From Saezia sanguinis (GTDB lineage Bacteria; Pseudomonadota; Gammaproteobacteria; Burkholderiales; Burkholderiaceae_C), in NCBI RefSeq assembly GCF_003991585.1, contig NZ_PQSP01000001.1, positions 806,001 to 870,000 of the forward strand: a stretch of 64,000 bases of DNA, written 5' to 3'. Shown piece by piece: positions 9,023 through 17,567 of this stretch (position 1 is the first letter of the stretch; the number at the start of each line of letters is the position of its first letter). A model generated the notes under the pieces. That model had not been told where the DNA came from, made no database searches, and saw only the letters and a list, made by a program, of their open reading frames with translations. A program made the position numbers and the translations under genes.

Positions 9023-10858
9023 TTACATATCATTCGGCAGGAAGCCACCGCTCTGGTGCGCCCATAGCTGCGCGTACAAGCCGCCCTGCGCCAGCAGGCT
9101 GGCATGGGTGCCCTCTTCCACAATATTGCCCTGATCAAGCACGATCAGCCGGTCCATCGCGGCAATGGTGGAAAGCCGGTGGGCAATGGCCACTACGGTT
9201 TTGCCTTTCATCAACTGGTACAGGCTGTCCTGAATCGCCTGCTCCACTTCAGAGTCCAGTGCGCTGGTGGCTTCATCCAACAGCAGAATCGGCGCATCCT
9301 TGAGCATGACACGCGCAATTGCAATGCGTTGCCGCTGCCCGCCGGAGAGTTTCACACCACGCTCACCAACATGGGCATCGTACCCTTTGCGCCCCTTTTG
9401 ATCCATCAGGTGCGCAATGAATTCATCGGCTTCAGCCTGCCGGGCTGCATGAATCATCTCCTCTTCAGTGGCGTCAGGCTTGCCGTACATGATGTTATCA
9501 CGCACAGAGCGGTGCAGCAGCGATGTGTCCTGCGTCACCATGCCAATTTGCGAGCGCAGGCTATCCTGCGTGACATCGGCAACGTTTTGCCCGTCAATAC
9601 GGATCTGGCCGCTTTGCAGGTCATAAAAACGCAGCAGCAAATTAACCAGCGTCGATTTGCCGGCACCCGAACGCCCCACCAGACCAATGCGCTCGCCCGG
9701 CTTGATGGTCAGGCTGAAATCTTGAATAACCGACTGGTGCGTTTTCGCACCGTAATTGAAATGCACATGGTCAAAGCAGACTTCACCCTGCGACACCTGC
9801 AGCACACCCGCTTCGGGCTTATCCACCACCGCAGGTTTTCTGCTCAGGGTATTGATGCCGTCCTGTACCGTGCCCACCTGCTCAAACAGCATTGCCATTT
9901 CCCACATCACCCAGTGCGACATGCCATTGAGCCGCAACGCCATCGCGGTGGCCGCTGCAATGGCGCCTACGCCTACAGAACCCTGTGTCCACAACAACAG
10001 CGCCACACCGGCAGTCGACAGAATCAGCAGCATGCTCAGCGTATGATTCACCACCTCAATGCCGCTGATCAGGCGCATCTGTGCATGCACCGTCTGCAAA
10101 AACTCCTGCATGGCCGAGCGCGCATAATCCGCCTCCCGGCCCGCATGCGAAAACAGCTTCACAGTGGTGATGTTGGTATACGCATCAGTGATACGCCCGG
10201 TCATCAGCGAGCGGGCGTCAGCCTGTGCGCGGGCCGTTTTGGCCAGCCGTGGCACAAACCAGCGCAATGCAATCACATACAACACCAGCCAGGACAAAAA
10301 CGGCGGCAACAGCCACAGATCAAAACCGCCGACAATGCTGATCATAGTGACAAAATATATTGTCACAAACACCAGAATATCTGCCAGTATCATGCACACA
10401 TCACGCACGGCCAGTGCAGTCTGCATCACCTTGGCAGAAACACGCCCGGCAAATTCATCCTGGAAAAAGTTCATGCTCTGGTTCAGAATCAACCGGTGAA
10501 AATTCCAGCGTAGCCGCATCGGAAAATTCCCTGCAATGGTCTGATGTTTGACCACCGTTCCCAGCGTTACCACCGCAATACTGACCACCATGATGGTCGC
10601 CAGAATCAAAAGCGTTTTCCCTTCCTGTATCCAGAGCTGATCTGGTTTGACCTCAGCCAGCCAATCCACCACATGCCCCAGCATGGCAAACAGCAGCGCT
10701 TCAAAAGCGCCGACAACTGCTGCGAAAAAAGTCATCAAAACAATATAAGGCCTGACCCCTTTGGTACATTGCCAGACAAATGCAAAAAAGTTGCGTGGCG
10801 CTGCTTCCGGCTGTGTATCAGGATACGGCTGAACCAACTTTTCAAAAAAACGGAACAC
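9023..10858 (-). CDS. ABC exporter, fused permease and ATPase (MsbA/multidrug type)
   Basis: Half-transporter of about 611 residues that should work as a homodimer in the inner membrane. An N-terminal transmembrane domain with about six helices occupies residues 35-330. The nucleotide-binding domain at about 355-600 has Walker A GRSGAGKST, the signature LSGGQRQR, Walker B ILLLDEATSALD and switch AHRLSTI. Start choice: the longest frame begins at an ATG at 10894, but AAAGGAG lies 5 bp before a GTG at 10858, which gives the N-terminus fM-FRFFEKLVQPYP, and I prefer it. The substrate is unknown; lipid, peptide and drug exporters share this architecture. A GNAT gene follows in the same transcript. 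Confidence 0.9.
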   Translation of the reverse strand: MFRFFEKLVQPYPDTQPEAAPRNFFAFVWQCTKGVRPYIVLMTFFAAVVGAFEALLFAMLGHVVDWLAEVKPDQLWIQEGKTLLILATIMVVSIAVVTLGTVVKHQTIAGNFPMRLRWNFHRLILNQSMNFFQDEFAGRVSAKVMQTALAVRDVCMILADILVFVTIYFVTMISIVGGFDLWLLPPFLSWLVLYVIALRWFVPRLAKTARAQADARSLMTGRITDAYTNITTVKLFSHAGREADYARSAMQEFLQTVHAQMRLISGIEVVNHTLSMLLILSTAGVALLLWTQGSVGVGAIAAATAMALRLNGMSHWVMWEMAMLFEQVGTVQDGINTLSRKPAVVDKPEAGVLQVSQGEVCFDHVHFNYGAKTHQSVIQDFSLTIKPGERIGLVGRSGAGKSTLVNLLLRFYDLQSGQIRIDGQNVADVTQDSLRSQIGMVTQDTSLLHRSVRDNIMYGKPDATEEEMIHAARQAEADEFIAHLMDQKGRKGYDAHVGERGVKLSGGQRQRIAIARVMLKDAPILLLDEATSALDSEVEQAIQDSLYQLMKGKTVVAIAHRLSTIAAMDRLIVLDQGNIVEEGTHASLLAQGGLYAQLWAHQSGGFLPNDM

Positions 10859-11171
10859 AAAATCTCCTTTAGAACCTTTCAAAGCATACTGCATTCAGTT
10901 AAAACAGAATCATCTGGAAAGGCTATTCCAAGTGTACCAAGCCCTGCATGATTTAGCTAACCCGGCATTGTGTTGCAACACTGGCAGCAGGAATATGGGC
11001 ACCGAAAATCGCGGGGTTATCATCATACCTGCCTAATCTTTTTCGGCAGGCAAACAAGTGGATGCATTCTCATTCTCAAAGCCTCAAAGAATAGTCCTGA
11101 TATCATTTACATTTCTTCATGCATACGCAGTCAACGGTAATAAACTCATGTTTTTATACTGACTCGTGCAA
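10859..11171. other. Intergenic region, divergent promoters
   Basis: Non-coding stretch between the divergent ABC exporter and the small immunity-like gene. It holds a perfect 12-bp palindrome GTGTTGCAACAC (10970-10981) and an inverted repeat CCTGCC / GGCAGG (11028-11050). No gene or known regulator motif was recognised. Confidence 0.35.
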
Positions 11172-11579
11172 ATGCATGATTTACATTCGGAAATGTCAAA
11201 AAATATGCCTCAAAATGCTCAGCCCTCTCAAAAGTACGTGATATGGATTCCACCCGGACATCTGTCTCCTGAAAACAATCCAGACGATAACAATGCCGAC
11301 GTACATCTTTACTTTGAAGACGGCTCCCACTGGGTGACCACTGTATACACCTACACCAATGTGCAAACGTTGCGTCGCTCCTTTGTCGCTACCGGTGAAT
11401 GCCTGCATGGTGCCTACTTCTGCGATCCGAGTATGCTGCTGATTGACCGGCTCACCCATCAGCGCATTTCTGAAGTGGTCAGCGAGCTCATCAAAAATAA
11501 TGAACTGCCGTCTGCATTTGAATATTGCGGGAAGGAAGAACTGCAAGCCGTTCAGAAGCTGTTTCAGAACATTTCATGA
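11172..11579 (+). CDS. Small acidic protein of unknown function, resembles polymorphic-toxin immunity proteins
   Basis: About 135 residues, no signal peptide or membrane segment. The start is uncertain: an in-frame GTG at 11166 and ATGs at 11172, 11193 and 11205 are all possible and none has a clear ribosome site. The visible pattern is a beta-strand region (VIWIPPG, then DVHLYFEDGSHWVTTVYTYTN), a turn with TGECLHGAYFCDPSMLLID, and a C-terminal helix ISEVVSELIKNN. From memory this strand-turn-helix order, with a G-x-YF-x-x-x-M-hydrophobic-hydrophobic-D core, resembles small immunity proteins of contact-dependent or polymorphic toxins. No toxin gene is adjacent, so it would be an orphan immunity gene. 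That assignment is inference; the product should be treated as hypothetical. Confidence 0.6.
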   Translation: MHDLHSEMSKNMPQNAQPSQKYVIWIPPGHLSPENNPDDNNADVHLYFEDGSHWVTTVYTYTNVQTLRRSFVATGECLHGAYFCDPSMLLIDRLTHQRISEVVSELIKNNELPSAFEYCGKEELQAVQKLFQNIS

Positions 11580-11971
11580 GATAGCGCTGCAAGAAATTAC
11601 ACACACTAGAATGAATGAGGCTGTTGTTTCTCACCAACCTCAAAATTGACAAAGCATCTGCTATCCTCGAGAATGCCGCTATTCATTGATAACTTGCAAA
11701 GGAGCGTTTCATCATGCGATTGAATACCACCATTTGCAGTTCTGCCGCTCTGGTTTAAACATTCTTCTAGAAGTATTCTCCGGCTCATTACAGCCTGCTA
11801 TCGAATCTTTCCGGTCGGGTGTCCACCACCTTCAGATCTGCACCACCACTTTAACTGAAAACGATCTGCTTCCCCATTGACTTTGGGGTTGCTCTGGCAT
11901 GCGCGTTCATTCAGCACGTGCAGCCGATGTGCGTTTTCACTTCAGCAGACTGAAACCCAAAAGGATTCATC
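11580..11971 (+). other. 392-bp leader region in front of rtcB-prfH
   Basis: Contains no full-size gene. It holds a 14-codon open frame with a strong ribosome site (11714-11758), a perfect CTTCTAGAAG palindrome (11764-11773) and GCACGTGC (11914-11921). I looked for a sigma-54 element, since RtcR-sigma-54 controls rtcB in enteric bacteria. TGGC at 11895 lacks a GC at the -12 position, so none is claimed. Confidence 0.4.
11714..11758 (+). CDS. Possible 14-residue leader peptide upstream of rtcB
   Basis: ATG...TAA frame reading MRLNTTICSSAALV, preceded by AAAGGAG with a 10-bp gap, the best ribosome-binding site in this intergenic region. It ends 213 bp before the rtcB start. It could be a regulatory leader peptide or a chance frame; no family is recognised. 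Confidence 0.25.
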   Translation: MRLNTTICSSAALV

Positions 11972-13096
11972 ATGGGCAACTATTTACGTTCGCTTTCTCA
12001 AAAAGCGACGCTTGTTGCAGCACCCGATACCTGGATAGAAGGCAAGGCACTGCAACAACTCGAAACCACAGCGCAACTGCAAGGCATGCTGCAAGTTGCA
12101 GGTATGCCGGACCTGCACCCCGGCCGGGGCTACCCTGTTGGTGCTGCATTTTTTTCTATTGACTGCATATACCCTGCCCTGGTCGGAAACGACATTGGCT
12201 GCGGCATGACACTGTGGCAAACAGATATTCAAAACAGGCAATTCAAATTTGATAAGGCACAAAAACAACTGGGCAGTATTGACCAGCCATTGAACGACAT
12301 GGAAAAAAGCCGCTTGTGCAACGCTATATCCTCCAATGCCCCCGGCACCATTGGCGGCGGCAATCATTTTGCAGAATTGCAGCAGATTGACACGCTGTAT
12401 GACCATGCGGCTGCCGAACGCCTGGGGCTTCACGCTAAATGCCTGCAACTGCTGGTCCACAGTGGTTCCCGCGGTCTGGGTGAGCAGATTCTGCAGGCGC
12501 ACATCGGCGAATTCGGGCATCAGGGTTTGCAAAATAATCAGCCTGCATTTGCCAGCTATCTGCAACAGCATGATGCTGCGCTGGCGCTGGCGCGAGATAA
12601 CCGCCACCTTATCGCATTGCGCTTTTTGCAGCGTCTGCGTGCGAGCGGCCAACAGGCGCTGGATATTTTTCACAACACGATTACCCCGGCTCAAATCGGC
12701 CCCGCAAAAGGCTGGCTGCATCGAAAAGGTGCTGCACCGGCAGATCAGGGAGCCATTGTCATTCCTGGTTCACGGGGAGACTACAGCTATGTCGTGCAGC
12801 CTGTAACAGGACAGGCCAGCGAGGCAGCGCTTCTTTCACTGGCACATGGCGCCGGGCGTAAATGGATGCGCTCGGAATGCAAACCACGTCTGCAACGTTT
12901 CAGTGTGGCACAACTGAAGCGCTCCGCATTGGGATCACGCCTGATCTGCTGCAACCACGACCTGGTTTATGAAGAAGCGCCTCAGGCCTACAAATCCATT
13001 GATACGGTCATCCATGCACTCGAAGGCGCCGGACTGGTCACCAGAATCGCCAGACTGAAGCCCGTGCTCACCTACAAAACACAACGGGAGAGGTAA
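11972..13096 (+). CDS. rtcB: RtcB-family RNA ligase (RtcB2 type paired with PrfH)
   Basis: GTP- and Mn-dependent ligase that joins a 2',3'-cyclic-phosphate or 3'-phosphate RNA end to a 5'-OH end. At 374 residues it is the shorter RtcB form. Visible motifs: GNDIGCGM (metal-binding Asp and Cys near residue 76), GGNHF, HSGSRGLG, and HGAGRKW with the guanylylated His at about residue 292 (SHGAGR in E. coli RtcB), then EEAPQAYKSID near the end. AAAGGA stands 6 bp before the ATG. It lies 4 bp upstream of prfH. Paired RtcB/PrfH enzymes are known to act in sequence: PrfH frees peptide from ribosomes cleaved in the 16S decoding centre and RtcB reseals the rRNA. That role is inferred here from the pairing. 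Confidence 0.92.
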   Translation: MGNYLRSLSQKATLVAAPDTWIEGKALQQLETTAQLQGMLQVAGMPDLHPGRGYPVGAAFFSIDCIYPALVGNDIGCGMTLWQTDIQNRQFKFDKAQKQLGSIDQPLNDMEKSRLCNAISSNAPGTIGGGNHFAELQQIDTLYDHAAAERLGLHAKCLQLLVHSGSRGLGEQILQAHIGEFGHQGLQNNQPAFASYLQQHDAALALARDNRHLIALRFLQRLRASGQQALDIFHNTITPAQIGPAKGWLHRKGAAPADQGAIVIPGSRGDYSYVVQPVTGQASEAALLSLAHGAGRKWMRSECKPRLQRFSVAQLKRSALGSRLICCNHDLVYEEAPQAYKSIDTVIHALEGAGLVTRIARLKPVLTYKTQRER

Positions 13097-13100
13097 CCTC

Positions 13101-13730
13101 ATGATACTGATTCAAATATCTTCCGCCAATGGGCCTGTGGAATGCTGCCTGGCTGTGGCACATGCTTTCAAACGCCTGGCTCATGAAGCCGTGCAACTGC
13201 ATATCGACCTGCAAATGGTAGAACAAATTGCCGGCCCGGCTCCGGGTACTTACCGCTCTATCATACTGTCGCTGCATGGGCTGCAAGCGGAACAGCTACG
13301 TCAGCGCTGGTGCGGCTCTGTTCAGTGGATTTGCCAGAGCTCCTACCGCCCTGCGCATAAGCGTAAAAACTGGTTCATCGGTATCCATGCGATACCGTTG
13401 CCAGCCAGCCATCAGTTGAAAAATGACATTCTCTTTGAGGCCATGCGCGCCAGCGGTCCTGGCGGGCAACATATCAACAAAACCGATTCTGCAATCCGGG
13501 CAACCCATGTTGCCACAGGCATTCAGGTCAGAGTACAAAGCGAGCGTTCACAACATGCCAATAAAAAACTGGCGGTTATGCTGATTGCCCATAAACTCCG
13601 GGAACTTCAGGCAAACGCACAGGCACAGCAGAAAGCCACACAACGCCTGCTGCACTACCAGGTAGAGCGAGGCAATCCGATACTGGTTTTTAAAGGCATG
13701 CAATTCAAACCGGCAGAACTTGTTGAATAA
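13101..13730 (+). CDS. prfH: Peptide chain release factor H (ribosome rescue)
   Basis: A 209-residue class-I release-factor homologue that lacks the stop-codon-recognition domain. The catalytic GGQ (residues 121-123, in SGPGGQHINKT) triggers peptidyl-tRNA hydrolysis, and the following RVQSERSQHANKKLA stretch is the usual basic domain-3 segment. The ribosome site GGGAGAGG overlaps the end of rtcB, and the 4-bp gap implies translational coupling. In the established PrfH-RtcB system the factor recognises ribosomes whose 16S decoding-centre RNA has been cut by a ribotoxin, releases the nascent chain and hands the ribosome over for repair. No further gene follows in the operon; the next gene starts 402 bp downstream. 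Confidence 0.92.
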   Translation: MILIQISSANGPVECCLAVAHAFKRLAHEAVQLHIDLQMVEQIAGPAPGTYRSIILSLHGLQAEQLRQRWCGSVQWICQSSYRPAHKRKNWFIGIHAIPLPASHQLKNDILFEAMRASGPGGQHINKTDSAIRATHVATGIQVRVQSERSQHANKKLAVMLIAHKLRELQANAQAQQKATQRLLHYQVERGNPILVFKGMQFKPAELVE

Positions 13731-13873
13731 ATGTCATTCGCACTCGCAACCCTTTCACTGCTGTACTGTGCTGCCTACCCCATAGCAGCGCATTTTCAGC
13801 ACCTTGCCACCTGAAAACCTCTCCATTGCGCGCGCACACAAAATGCGTCATCAAACGCGACAAATTACTTATC

Positions 13874-13949
13874 TGTAACCCTCCGCGACAAAATTGTCGA
13901 TTGTTACAAGTGCAATTGACAAAAATGATTCGTGACATAACGTGTTATG
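13874..13949 (+). promoter_or_regulatory. Nested palindromes upstream of the second autotransporter
   Basis: TGTAAC (13874-13879) and GTTACA (13903-13908) flank CGACAA-AA-TTGTCG (13886-13899), giving an inverted repeat inside another. CATAAC-GT-GTTATG follows at 13936-13949. GCGACAAATT at about 13857 is an extra direct copy of half of the inner repeat. These look like operators for one or more dimeric regulators, but no family consensus is matched. Confidence 0.4.
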
Positions 13950-13957
13950 AATAAATC

Positions 13958-13973
13958 TGTGAAATATTTCACA
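13958..13973 (+). promoter_or_regulatory. Perfect CRP/Vfr-type site TGTGA-N6-TCACA
   Basis: TGTGAAATATTTCACA is a perfect 16-bp palindrome that matches the cAMP-receptor-protein consensus exactly. It lies about 160 bp before the autotransporter start and about 36 bp before a possible -10 box TATATC (13999-14004). This would put its centre about 41-46 bp upstream of transcription, roughly the class II activator position. Confidence 0.5.
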
Positions 13974-14132
13974 AAAATCAGCAATGCAATTGCAGGCATA
14001 TATCTTGCGGGCTTATTTCTATTCATAACGGCGCTACCCGAATCTGCTGTCAAAAAACCAATGAAAACAGCGTCACATATTGTCATAAGGGCACGGTCAA
14101 TATCCATCAATTGAATACATGAGAGGACCTTC

Positions 14133-17100
14133 ATGAAAACCAAACATCCATTCAAAAAGAGCCAAATGGCCTGTGCCATATCCGTTCTGGGACTGAGCAT
14201 GACTGCATTTTCAGCCTATGCAGCACCTTGTACAGTAGATGTCAACAGCCGCATCGTCTTGTCAGACGGATCTGCATGCACATCAGACTCTGCCAGCAAT
14301 TTGCGACAGATCCAAATCACAAACGGAACGGTAGACCAGAGCGGACAAAACACCGATCTGACCATCACGGCCAATACCTCTGATATTGATGCAACCGGCT
14401 CCAGGTTTACTGGAATCAGCGCTGTTGGCGCATCCAGCCATTATGTTTTCGGCTCGGTCGCAAACGGAAACAACAATCTAACCATTACCGGCACCCAGGC
14501 CGGAACCACTTATGGCGAAGCCCAGGGCATTGTCAGCAGGACCTCTTCAAGTGTGAAGATTTATGCCAACCAGCTTAATATCACAACCACTTCCACCAAT
14601 ACAGCAGCTGGGCGCACGTTTGGCATGTATGCCTACAGCGGAGGAAACATTGAGATAGAAGCCAACGAAGTCAATATCAACCAGATGGGCCAGAACATCA
14701 ATATCGGTATTGAGGCAGCGAATAATTCTCAGGTTGTCATCAGAGGAAAAAGCGGCAACCTGTCAATGACCAACATCACCATCAACGGCAACAGCAACTC
14801 CTACGCATTGTCAGCCGGCGCCAACAGCCTGTTGCAACTGGACCTGATCAATATCCAGAGTACAGGATCAGGCTCTTCTGCATATGGCATTGGCATTCAC
14901 GCCCGCGGAGCAGGCGCCCTTCTCGAGTTCAAAGGCGGCGATATCTCCTCATCAGGTTCCCATGCCGGCACAGGTATCCGCACTTTCGAGCTTGGTACAG
15001 TAGATGTGAAAGGTTACAGCACAGCCTTGGGTGGCGGGCATTTTAATATTTATACAGGCTCTATGGATGCACGTGGTATCCGGGCTACCGGCGGATCTAC
15101 GGTTAAGGTAAACACAGACCAATATGCAGATTTTGTCACAACCATTCACACGACAGGTGCCATCTCTGACGGTCTTAATGCAGGACGGCTCAGACATGGC
15201 GGAGAACCTGGTGCTCAATATTCCAGTTCCAACATCACGACCTATGGCGAAACCCATATCCAGACTGATGGCACAAGCTCTTACGGTATTCGCCTCATGG
15301 GAGATGGTGCAGCCATTCAAATGCTGAGTGTACCCGGGCAGCAAGGTCGCAGTACCCTGCACTCGGCCTCTACAGCGGTGCGTTTTAACTTTGGCAATGG
15401 CTACAGTACCAATCAGGATGGCAGCACTGCTATTCGCCCGCAAACTGCCATTTTGGAAAGCGTGGATATCACAACCGATGGGCAAACTGGATCGTTTGCT
15501 TTAGGCAATAACAGAAACAGCACCCTTTGCCAACTTGTTGGCGGCCTTTGTGACCTGAACGGTAACAACACCTGGACCACCGGCCACCTGATACAGGTTG
15601 GAGACCACCAGGGGGATGTAGGCGTGCAAGGCAGCGGCAGCTACGCCATCACCGTGGCTGATGCGGTCAAAGACGGTGTATTAACACTGCGCGACAGCAC
15701 CGCTACCGCTGCAGATGGCAAAGACCTGCTCAACGTCACCTACGGTGGCGGAACTGCACTGGTCACCGACAAAGTATCCAGCAGCTTTACCCTGAACGCT
15801 GAGCAAGGCAGCATTCTGCGTGGCAGTATCTTTACCGATACCACACCAGACGATATCACAGGAGAGTCCAGTTCCACCACTTTAAACCTTTCGGGTAATT
15901 CTGAATGGTATGTCACCCGCGACTCCAACGTGACCAACCTGAACCTCAGCAACGGCCATGTCTATCTGAATGAACATGCTCAATGGCGCGGTGCTGGCGG
16001 CTCTCCAATGCCCGGTCAACCCACAGGCTATACCACACTGACCGTTAACCACCTCAACGGCAGCAACGGTACCCTGTACTTTCACTCCGACATATCCAAT
16101 GGTGTCACTGACAAACTGGTTGTCACAGAAACCAATGCGACGTCTGGCACACACTACGTTTATGTGAAAAATGATGGCAGTCAGGTTACAACCGGTACAG
16201 AAACCCTGGCTATCATTGAAACGCAGGGTGGCAGTGCCCAATTCCTTTCCGGTCAGGTTCAGGCAGATGGCTCTGCGGCAACCCGCAAGGCCGAGCTTGG
16301 TGGCTACCTGTACGATGTACGCCAACAGGCTGGTACACAGAACTGGGAACTCTATGCCGTACCGGCAGACCCACTCCTCCCTGCCGATCCCCGTAACCCA
16401 GGAGCAGCCATTACCCAGCCTGCTACGGCAGCAGCCAATTTCATGAACGTCAGCTACCTCATGGGTTATATTGATATGCAAACCCTGCTGCAACGCATGG
16501 GGCAGCTGCGCCAGGGAGTCAATACAGACAAAGATGTCTGGATCCGGACTTTTGGCGGTCAGCTTGATGGCTTTGGTGGCGGCAAGCTCACCAACTTCGA
16601 TATGGACTACTACGGTATTCAGGGCGGTACAGATACACAACTGGATGTTGACAATGGCCGGGTATATATCGGCGTAATGGGTGGTTACAGCCAGGGCAAA
16701 CCCAACTATACATTTGGCAGCGGTAAAGCCCATGCTTATCATGTAGGCGTTTATGGCACCTACATCAATGACGATGATTATTACATTGACGGTGTGTTGC
16801 GCTACACCCGCATGAAAAATGAGTTTGATGTTGTCGACACCCAGATGAGCATGATTCACGGCTCGGCCAGTACCAACGGCTTCAGCTTTTCCGTTGAAGG
16901 TGGCAAACGGTTTTATCTGCAGGACAATAGCAGCAAACAGGGCTTTTACCTGGAACCACAATTGCAGTACATTTACAGCCACCAAGGCAGCGATACAGTG
17001 CACAGCACCAATGGCCTGAGGGTAGGATTGGGGTCATACGACTCCAACATGCTCAGGGCCAGTGTACTGGCCGGTTATGCCATCAGAGAAAATGATAATC

Positions 17101-17333
17101 CGGTGGATGCCTACATCAAAGTCGGCTATCTGCATGAATTCAGCGGTAACACCTCTTACACATTGAACTACAGTAAAGAAAGCCATGATTTCGGACAATC
17201 CATGCTGGATTTGGGTATAGGTATCAACGCGCAGTTCAACAAGGCACATAACCTGTTTGCAGAACTGGGCTATACCAACGGCAGCCGTTTTGACAGCAAG
17301 CAGATTAACGTAGGTTATCGGTTTGCATTTTAA
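14133..17333 (+). CDS. Pertactin-like type Va autotransporter
   Basis: Predicted surface or secreted protein of 1,066 residues. The start ATG has GAGAGG upstream. The N-terminus has a signal peptide ending near AYAA|PC. The passenger (about 35-770) is rich in Gly, Ser, Thr and Asn with repeated short strands, the composition of a right-handed beta-helix, and has cysteine pairs near residues 34-49 and around 465-472. A Pro-rich linker (LLPADPRNPGAA) leads into an alpha-helical plug and the autotransporter barrel at about 790-1066, which begins DVWIRTFGGQLDGF and ends YRFAF with terminal Phe. Architecture and barrel resemble Bordetella pertactin/BapC/Vag8-class proteins, which act in adhesion or serum resistance. 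No RGD or protease motif was found, so the function is open. Confidence 0.88.
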   Translation: MKTKHPFKKSQMACAISVLGLSMTAFSAYAAPCTVDVNSRIVLSDGSACTSDSASNLRQIQITNGTVDQSGQNTDLTITANTSDIDATGSRFTGISAVGASSHYVFGSVANGNNNLTITGTQAGTTYGEAQGIVSRTSSSVKIYANQLNITTTSTNTAAGRTFGMYAYSGGNIEIEANEVNINQMGQNINIGIEAANNSQVVIRGKSGNLSMTNITINGNSNSYALSAGANSLLQLDLINIQSTGSGSSAYGIGIHARGAGALLEFKGGDISSSGSHAGTGIRTFELGTVDVKGYSTALGGGHFNIYTGSMDARGIRATGGSTVKVNTDQYADFVTTIHTTGAISDGLNAGRLRHGGEPGAQYSSSNITTYGETHIQTDGTSSYGIRLMGDGAAIQMLSVPGQQGRSTLHSASTAVRFNFGNGYSTNQDGSTAIRPQTAILESVDITTDGQTGSFALGNNRNSTLCQLVGGLCDLNGNNTWTTGHLIQVGDHQGDVGVQGSGSYAITVADAVKDGVLTLRDSTATAADGKDLLNVTYGGGTALVTDKVSSSFTLNAEQGSILRGSIFTDTTPDDITGESSSTTLNLSGNSEWYVTRDSNVTNLNLSNGHVYLNEHAQWRGAGGSPMPGQPTGYTTLTVNHLNGSNGTLYFHSDISNGVTDKLVVTETNATSGTHYVYVKNDGSQVTTGTETLAIIETQGGSAQFLSGQVQADGSAATRKAELGGYLYDVRQQAGTQNWELYAVPADPLLPADPRNPGAAITQPATAAANFMNVSYLMGYIDMQTLLQRMGQLRQGVNTDKDVWIRTFGGQLDGFGGGKLTNFDMDYYGIQGGTDTQLDVDNGRVYIGVMGGYSQGKPNYTFGSGKAHAYHVGVYGTYINDDDYYIDGVLRYTRMKNEFDVVDTQMSMIHGSASTNGFSFSVEGGKRFYLQDNSSKQGFYLEPQLQYIYSHQGSDTVHSTNGLRVGLGSYDSNMLRASVLAGYAIRENDNPVDAYIKVGYLHEFSGNTSYTLNYSKESHDFGQSMLDLGIGINAQFNKAHNLFAELGYTNGSRFDSKQINVGYRFAF

Positions 17334-17370
17334 GCAATAGATGTCACTGGCTGACATCACTTTCCTGTCA

Positions 17371-17399
17371 GGCATCTCTTTATAGAGATGCCTTTTTTA
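17371..17399 (+). terminator. Rho-independent terminator of the pertactin-like gene
   Basis: GGCATCTCT, loop TTAT, AGAGATGCC, then seven T residues; 38 bp after the stop codon. Confidence 0.9.
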
Positions 17400-17504
17400 T
17401 GCCTTCAACGGTATACCAATGACGTATGGCATATGGGCATGTAGCGCTGCACAACAGCAGCTTTTGGTAAATATATTTCAGAGAAAACGGGTTTCGCATC
17501 AAAC

Positions 17505-17539
17505 ATGCAAAAAACCCATGGCACTTTGCCATGGGTTTT
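17505..17539 (-). terminator. Rho-independent terminator of the pil-chp operon
   Basis: A 13-bp perfect stem AAAACCCATGGCA / TGCCATGGGTTTT with a 3-bp loop. Read on the minus strand it ends in a T-run and lies 29 bp beyond the chpA stop. Confidence 0.88.
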
Positions 17540-17567
17540 GATGCTAACAACGCTTTCTTTTATGCCA

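Noticed and set aside
9104..10513. 469-codon open frame opposite the ABC exporter
   Set aside because: It is antisense to a gene with intact Walker, signature and switch motifs; its own translation is rich in His, Gln and Arg, with no recognisable domain.
11881..11971. Sigma-54 promoter for rtcB-prfH
   Set aside because: TGGCATG at about 11895 lacks GC at the required -12 position, and no RtcR gene is nearby.
15882..17003. 373-codon minus-strand frame under the pertactin-like barrel
   Set aside because: Antisense to a clear autotransporter barrel; no domain or ribosome site. It is a codon-bias shadow.
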